A DNA stretch of 6,072 nt from an uncultured Eubacteriales bacterium (lineage in GTDB: Bacteria > Bacillota > Clostridia > Oscillospirales > Oscillospiraceae). The notes under the pieces are model-generated. The model was not told where the DNA came from. It did not search any database and saw only the letters and a list, made by a program, of their open reading frames with translations. The stretch covers positions 1-6,072 of the forward strand of contig CABPXX010000095.1 in NCBI GenBank assembly GCA_902461475.1, read 5' to 3'. The position numbers were made by a program, and so were the translations under genes. Of this stretch, positions 1 through 6,072 are shown piece by piece. How positions within the stretch are numbered: position 1 is the first letter of the stretch; each line of letters begins with the position of its first letter.

Positions 1-120
1 AAATGGGGCCCAGCGGAGCGTCCCCACCGGGGGCGCTGGTCTGCGCCTGAGACATTGCAGCGGGAAGGGTGACACAGAATCCTGTGCCAGATTTTTGTTA
101 CGACACAAAATCTTGTGCGA
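1..120. other. Left-edge region with no confident gene
   Basis: This stretch before the tRNA promoter has no coding region that I can support. A bulged GC-rich hairpin is visible: CCAGCG (10-15) pairs with CGCTGG (34-39) and CCCC (22-25) with GGGG (30-33). It has no T-run after it, so it is not a standard terminator. On the minus strand an ATG at 55-53 opens a frame that runs off the left edge (18 residues, beginning MSQAQTS), but no ribosome binding site precedes it and other frames are open too, so no gene is called. The right half carries the tandem inverted repeats listed separately. Confidence 0.4.
72..118. promoter_or_regulatory. Tandem NrdR-like boxes (candidate operator)
   Basis: There are two near-identical 16-bp imperfect palindromes, at 72-87 (core CACAG-AATC-CTGTG) and 103-118 (core CACAA-AATC-TTGTG). 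The arm change G to A in the left half is matched by C to T in the right half, so the symmetry is kept. Their centres are 31 bp apart, about three helical turns. Known NrdR boxes have the form ACAC-(W)A-rich centre-TGTGT and come in pairs 31-32 bp apart, so half-site order, 4-bp centre and pair spacing all fit; the second box fits better than the first. NrdR represses ribonucleotide reductase genes. The likely target is a divergent gene to the left of the window; the sites also lie 35 bp above the tRNA promoter -35. A MarR-type operator is the alternative. Confidence 0.5.
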
Positions 121-182
121 CTTAAATTTTTGAAACTTTTTTGGAAAAAGGTGTTGACATTTTAGGCCAAAGTGGGTATACT
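121..182 (+). promoter_or_regulatory. Sigma-A promoter of the tRNA operon with UP-like tract
   Basis: A perfect -35 TTGACA lies at 154-159 and TATACT (-10) at 177-182, with a 17-bp spacer. The 30 bases upstream (121-150) are rich in A and T runs, as in an UP element of a stable-RNA promoter. Transcription should start near 189, giving a leader of about 20 bases before the first tRNA. Confidence 0.9.
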
Positions 183-210
183 ATCCCTTGCCCTGTTGGG
201 TACGACTTAC

Positions 211-287
211 GGCGGCATAGCTCAGTTGGCTAGAGCATACGGTTCATACCCGTAGTGTCATGTGTTCGAATCACATTGCCGCTACCA
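211..287 (+). tRNA. tRNA-Met (CAT anticodon), elongator type
   Basis: It folds as a complete cloverleaf with encoded CCA (285-287). The acceptor arms GGCGGCA and TGCCGCT pair with one G-U at the first position. The anticodon stem TACGG/CCGTA encloses the loop TTCATAC, so the anticodon is CAT. The first acceptor pair is not the mismatch of an initiator, and the anticodon stem lacks the three G-C pairs of tRNA-fMet. The sequence closely resembles the elongator Met tRNA of Bacillus as I recall it, rather than the lysidine-modified Ile2 tRNA. It is first in a Met-Glu-Val operon. Confidence 0.93.
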
Positions 288-319
288 CCCGGAGAGGCGG
301 CAATGGCCGCCACTCCGGG
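288..319 (+). other. GC-rich hairpin abutting the tRNA-Met CCA end
   Basis: CCCGGAG (288-294) pairs with CTCCGGG (313-319), then after an A/A mismatch GGCGG (296-300) pairs with CCGCC (307-311) around a 6-base loop. The stem starts at the base right after the tRNA CCA. No T-run follows, so it is unlikely to end transcription. It may guide processing of the polycistronic precursor or be a small palindromic repeat. A weaker hairpin, GCCC/GGGC, lies at 333-345 in the same spacer. Confidence 0.7.
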
Positions 320-350
320 AACCCAACCTAGCGCCCGCTGTGGGCAACAT

Positions 351-425
351 GGCCCGTTGGTCAAGCGGTTAAGACACCGCCCTTTCACGGCGGTAACACG
401 GGTTCGAGTCCCGTACGGGTCACCA
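351..425 (+). tRNA. tRNA-Glu (TTC anticodon)
   Basis: It is a complete cloverleaf with encoded CCA (423-425). The acceptor arms GGCCCGT and ACGGGTC pair. The anticodon stem CCGCC/GGCGG holds the loop CTTTCAC, giving anticodon TTC for GAA/GAG codons. The T arm CGGG-TTCGAGT-CCCG is canonical. The gene is nearly identical to Bacillus tRNA-Glu as I recall it. Only 5 bases separate it from the next tRNA, so the two are co-transcribed. Confidence 0.96.
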
Positions 426-430
426 TATAT

Positions 431-506
431 GGAGGCTTAGCTCAGCCGGTAGAGCGCTTGCTTCACACGCAAGAGGTCACAGATTCGAGTTCTGTAGTCT
501 CCACCA
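431..506 (+). tRNA. tRNA-Val (CAC anticodon)
   Basis: It is a complete cloverleaf with encoded CCA (504-506). The acceptor arms GGAGGCT and AGTCTCC pair with one G-U. The anticodon stem CTTGC/GCAAG holds the loop TTCACAC, so the anticodon is CAC, reading GTG. The T stem is ACAGA/TCTGT. A dedicated GTG-reading tRNA suits the heavy use of GTG for valine in both coding regions here. It is the last gene of the operon and is followed at once by the terminator. Confidence 0.95.
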
Positions 507-507
507 G

Positions 508-538
508 AAAAACCGAACGCTTATGCGTTCGGTTTTTT
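508..538 (+). terminator. Intrinsic terminator of the tRNA operon
   Basis: The arms ACCGAACGC (512-520) and GCGTTCGGT (525-533) form a perfect stem around the loop TTAT, followed by a T-run to 538. The 5' arm is preceded by an A-run (508-511) that extends the pairing. Because of this A-run the element could also work on the minus strand, but no minus-strand gene is seen nearby. Confidence 0.92.
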
Positions 539-556
539 CCCTTTTCACCCTCGGAT

Positions 557-562
557 GGGAGG
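557..562 (+). promoter_or_regulatory. Ribosome binding site deciding the start at 568
   Basis: GGGAGG lies 5 bases before ATG 568. An earlier in-frame ATG at 523 falls inside the terminator loop and stem and has no such site, so 568 is preferred. Confidence 0.85.
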
Positions 563-567
563 TCCCT

Positions 568-2145
568 ATGAAATTCTCTTCCCTTTGGCGCAAAAATGCT
601 GTGATCGTCCTGTTGCTGGCGGTGATCGCCCTGGTGGCCTGCTTCTACCAGACCCAAAAGGTGGGTTTCCACGAGGACGAGGTGTATACCATCGCCTCCG
701 CCGTCAACCCCGGCAACGGCCTGCTCACTGCCTACGAGGACAACCTCATGCCGGAACACGGCACCCCCGTGTGGAAAACATCCCAGGAAGTGCGGGATTT
801 TGTCACCCTCACCCCGGAAAACTACTTCAACTTCCACTCCATCTACCGCAATCAGGAGTTGGATAACCACCCGCCCCTCTTCTATATCCTGGTCCACTTC
901 TCCGCCCTGCTGCTGGGGGGTCAGTTTTCCAAGTACACCGTCTTTCTCATTAACCTCCCTGCCCTGCTGGCCAGCTGCCTGGTGCTGCTCTCTCTCCTGC
1001 GCCGCATGGGGCTGGAGCGGTTTCGGGTGCCTGCCCTCCTCCTCTACGGGCTGTGCATGGGCACCCTGTCCATGGTGCTCCTTCAGCGGATGTACATGCT
1101 GCTGACCCTCTTTGTGCTGCTGTATGTGGACTCCTGTGTGGAGTTCTACCGCAGCGGCTTTACCTGGAACGTGTGGCGGTGGCTGCGCTTTGGTCTCATC
1201 TGCGTGCTGGGCTTTCTCACCCAGTATTTCTTTGCCGTCTATGCCGCGTTCCTCTTCCTGGTCACCCTGGGGGCCATGCTCTGGCAAAAACGGTGGTGGA
1301 CCGGCCTGGGCTTTGCCCTGTCCCACGGGTTGTACGGGGCGGTGGGCATCTACCTGTTCCCACCCTGCCTGGACCACCTGCTCCACAGCGACCGGGGTAT
1401 CTCCAACCTGTCCCAGGGCGGATACTGGGACCACCTGGTGAAGGATTTGGGCCACCTGGCCCGGGCCTTCTCCCTGCCTCTGACTCTCTTTGTAATGGTA
1501 TCTGTGGGGGTGGCGGCGCTGGCCGTGGTGGCCTTCCGCCGCGGCACAGGCCCCCAGCGGTTCTACTTGCTCCTCACCTTCCTGCCCACCCTGGGCTTTT
1601 TCCTGGTGACGGTGAAGTTCACCTCCTTTCAGGAGCTGCGCTACCTCATGCCCATGCTCCCCCTGATGGTGCTGGGGGTGTTTTTGGTGGCGGGGCTGGT
1701 GTGGGACTGCCCATACAAGACCCGGGTGCTCACCGGGGTTGCCGCCGGGCTGGTGGTGTTTGGTCTGGCCACCGCTGTGCCCAGTGGCCTCTATCCTGGC
1801 TATGCATCCTATCTGGATGCGGCCCGCACCTACCACGATGTCCCCTTCGTGGTGGTCAACGACAACTACTTCAACCACATGAAATTTTTACCGGAAATGA
1901 TGATCTACGACCACTCCCTCATTCTCAACACCACCCGGGGGGAGTTGGACGTGTTGGCAGATGACCCGATGTTGGAACGGGAGGGGCGTCTGGTGGTGTC
2001 TTTGCCTGTCTATCTGGACCATTCCGCCCTGTTGGAGCAAATTTCCCAATCCACCGGGTTCCATCAGGTCACCACCCTGTGTACCAGCCCCGACGGCCCC
2101 CGGGACCGGGAGGTTAAGGCAAATCTGTACCTGGTTTCCCGCTGA
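568..2145 (+). CDS. GT-C fold membrane glycosyltransferase (family 39/PMT_2-like)
   Basis: The 525-residue protein is polytopic, with about 10-11 hydrophobic segments. The first is at residues 10-27, and others lie near 124-145, 153-188, 204-238, 244-266, 302-323, 331-350, 362-379 and 387-404. An extracytoplasmic tail of about 120 residues follows. The first outer loop holds the acidic motif HEDE (35-38) and then DNHPPLFY (99-106); an early acidic pair and an HPPL(Y/F) motif mark GT-C enzymes of the PMT/ArnT type. RYLMPMLP (358-365) matches their later conserved R-Y-x-x-P segment. Family members transfer a sugar from a polyprenyl-phosphate donor on the outer membrane face. Donor and acceptor cannot be read from sequence. 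The gene has a good ribosome binding site, no room for a promoter of its own after the tRNA terminator, and its own terminator downstream. The fold assignment is firm; the exact family is less so. Confidence 0.88.
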   Translation: MKFSSLWRKNAVIVLLLAVIALVACFYQTQKVGFHEDEVYTIASAVNPGNGLLTAYEDNLMPEHGTPVWKTSQEVRDFVTLTPENYFNFHSIYRNQELDNHPPLFYILVHFSALLLGGQFSKYTVFLINLPALLASCLVLLSLLRRMGLERFRVPALLLYGLCMGTLSMVLLQRMYMLLTLFVLLYVDSCVEFYRSGFTWNVWRWLRFGLICVLGFLTQYFFAVYAAFLFLVTLGAMLWQKRWWTGLGFALSHGLYGAVGIYLFPPCLDHLLHSDRGISNLSQGGYWDHLVKDLGHLARAFSLPLTLFVMVSVGVAALAVVAFRRGTGPQRFYLLLTFLPTLGFFLVTVKFTSFQELRYLMPMLPLMVLGVFLVAGLVWDCPYKTRVLTGVAAGLVVFGLATAVPSGLYPGYASYLDAARTYHDVPFVVVNDNYFNHMKFLPEMMIYDHSLILNTTRGELDVLADDPMLEREGRLVVSLPVYLDHSALLEQISQSTGFHQVTTLCTSPDGPRDREVKANLYLVSR

Positions 2146-2160
2146 ATTCCCATTTTTTCC

Positions 2161-2199
2161 ACGCAGTTGCCTCCAAATGGAGGCGACTGCGTGTTTTTT
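2161..2199 (+). terminator. Intrinsic terminator after the glycosyltransferase gene
   Basis: A 14-bp stem pairs 2161-2174 with 2179-2192, with one T-G pair, around the loop AAAT. A G and six T follow. It begins 15 bases after the stop codon and should isolate the downstream GH2 gene. There is no A-run on its left side, so it acts on the + strand only. Confidence 0.93.
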
Positions 2200-2298
2200 G
2201 TAAAATTCAATTCCAATTCCTTCCTCGCTTATCGGCATTTTCCGAAGTTGGCTCAGCGCTTTTGCCAAAAAATGGCCCAAATGTTTTGTGCTGCTTGT

Positions 2299-2311
2299 CA
2301 ATTGTAAATTG
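2299..2311. repeat. Inverted repeat over the -35 element (candidate operator)
   Basis: CAATT and AATTG flank the centre GTA and cover the -35 of the GH2 promoter, a usual place for a repressor site. It is short and AT-rich, so chance is a real alternative. Confidence 0.35.
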
Positions 2312-2330
2312 TATAGGCCAGTGGGATAAT
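2302..2330 (+). promoter_or_regulatory. Promoter of the GH2 gene, extended -10
   Basis: TTGTAA (-35) lies at 2302-2307 and GATAAT (-10) at 2325-2330, with a 17-bp spacer. TG at 2322-2323 gives an extended -10. Transcription should start near 2337. Confidence 0.75.
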
Positions 2331-2337
2331 CTAGAGT

Positions 2338-2362
2338 GAAAATTTTCCACACAAACGTGGAA
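2338..2362 (+). repeat. Palindrome and hairpin at the transcript start
   Basis: GAAAATTTTC (2338-2347) is a perfect 10-bp palindrome at the predicted transcript start. It overlaps a hairpin, TTCCAC (2345-2350) with GTGGAA (2357-2362) and loop ACAAAC. Either could be an operator or a 5' stabilising stem of the long leader. No regulator is identifiable. Confidence 0.4.
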
Positions 2363-2451
2363 TGTCTATTCAGTAAAAATTCAGACACCGGAAAGGGGTG
2401 GAGCGTCGCAGCAAACATCTTGTCATCCCAGCGCCTCTATACTATGAAGAG

Positions 2452-2457
2452 AAAGGA
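2452..2457 (+). promoter_or_regulatory. Likely ribosome binding site of the GH2 gene
   Basis: AAAGGA lies 12 bases before ATG 2470, a longer gap than usual. The 2470 start is still preferred because it places a signal peptide exactly at the N terminus. The in-frame GTG at 2398 would add 24 polar residues before it. Confidence 0.55.
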
Positions 2458-2469
2458 CGGAAAACACCC

Positions 2470-6072
<3,603 letters not shown>

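Larger units (their letters stand above)
2200..2469 (+). other. AT-rich control region before the GH2 gene
   Basis: This 270-base gap holds no gene. It contains a possible weak hairpin TTGGC/GCCAA (2248-2252 with 2264-2268), the promoter and inverted repeats listed separately, and an untranslated leader of about 130 bases. A -10-like TATACT lies at 2438-2443, but its only good -35 partner (TTGTCA, 2420-2425) is just 12 bases away, so it is not called a promoter. Confidence 0.6.

Noticed and set aside
1..55. Possible N terminus of a minus-strand gene starting at ATG 55-53
   Set aside because: There is no ribosome binding site, only 18 codons are visible, and other frames are equally open, so it cannot be supported without the sequence to the left.
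255..440. 61-residue open frame on the + strand
   Set aside because: It lies across the three tRNA genes and their spacers, with no ribosome binding site.
523..567. Upstream in-frame start for the glycosyltransferase
   Set aside because: The ATG lies in the terminator hairpin and lacks a ribosome binding site; the added residues do not look like part of the family N terminus.
463..1878. 471-residue open frame on the minus strand, antisense to the glycosyltransferase
   Set aside because: It is rich in H, Q, G and E with no domain, would run into the terminator and tRNA-Val, and lies opposite a convincing membrane protein gene.
1053..1964. 303-residue open frame on the + strand within the glycosyltransferase gene
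   Set aside because: It is an alternative frame rich in P, G, H and R with no domain, overlapping a better supported gene.

Overview
The window looks like a high-GC, low-AT-intergenic member of the Firmicutes, most likely a gut clostridium of the Oscillospiraceae/Ruminococcaceae type. This is an inference from the CCA-encoding tRNA genes close to Bacillus/Clostridium tRNAs, sigma-A promoters in AT-rich gaps, strong preference for codons ending in C or G, intrinsic terminators, and a secreted family 2 glycosidase with the clostridial GH2 core sequence. All supported genes are on the + strand.

Layout. Positions 1-150 hold no gene that can be called. They carry a GC-rich hairpin and two similar inverted repeats 31 bp apart that match the form of NrdR boxes. 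A near-consensus promoter (154-182) drives a three-gene tRNA operon: elongator Met(CAU) 211-287, Glu(UUC) 351-425 and Val(CAC) 431-506, closed by an intrinsic terminator at 508-538. A 525-residue polytopic membrane glycosyltransferase of the GT-C fold (568-2145) begins only 29 bases after that terminator and ends at its own strong terminator (2161-2199).

Positions 2200-2469 are an AT-rich control region with a good extended -10 promoter and several inverted repeats. They lead into a large secreted GH2 beta-galactosidase-like gene that starts at 2470 and runs off the right edge. Two points stand out. First, one base is missing near 3090, so the start codon and signal peptide are in a different frame from the catalytic domain. 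Second, a LamG/concanavalin-like domain of about 160 residues sits inside the TIM barrel sequence, between the last strand motif and the conserved loop that normally follows closely.

How the parts relate. The GT-C enzyme probably transfers sugars from lipid-linked donors on the outer face of the membrane. The GH2 enzyme probably removes beta-linked galactose or a related sugar from extracellular glycans. A terminator separates them and each appears to be its own transcription unit, so there is no sign of a shared pathway beyond surface carbohydrate chemistry. No CRISPR array, insertion sequence, integrase or origin was seen. The most original features are the domain insertion in the GH2 enzyme, the frameshift, and the NrdR-like boxes; whether any of them is undescribed cannot be decided from the sequence alone.
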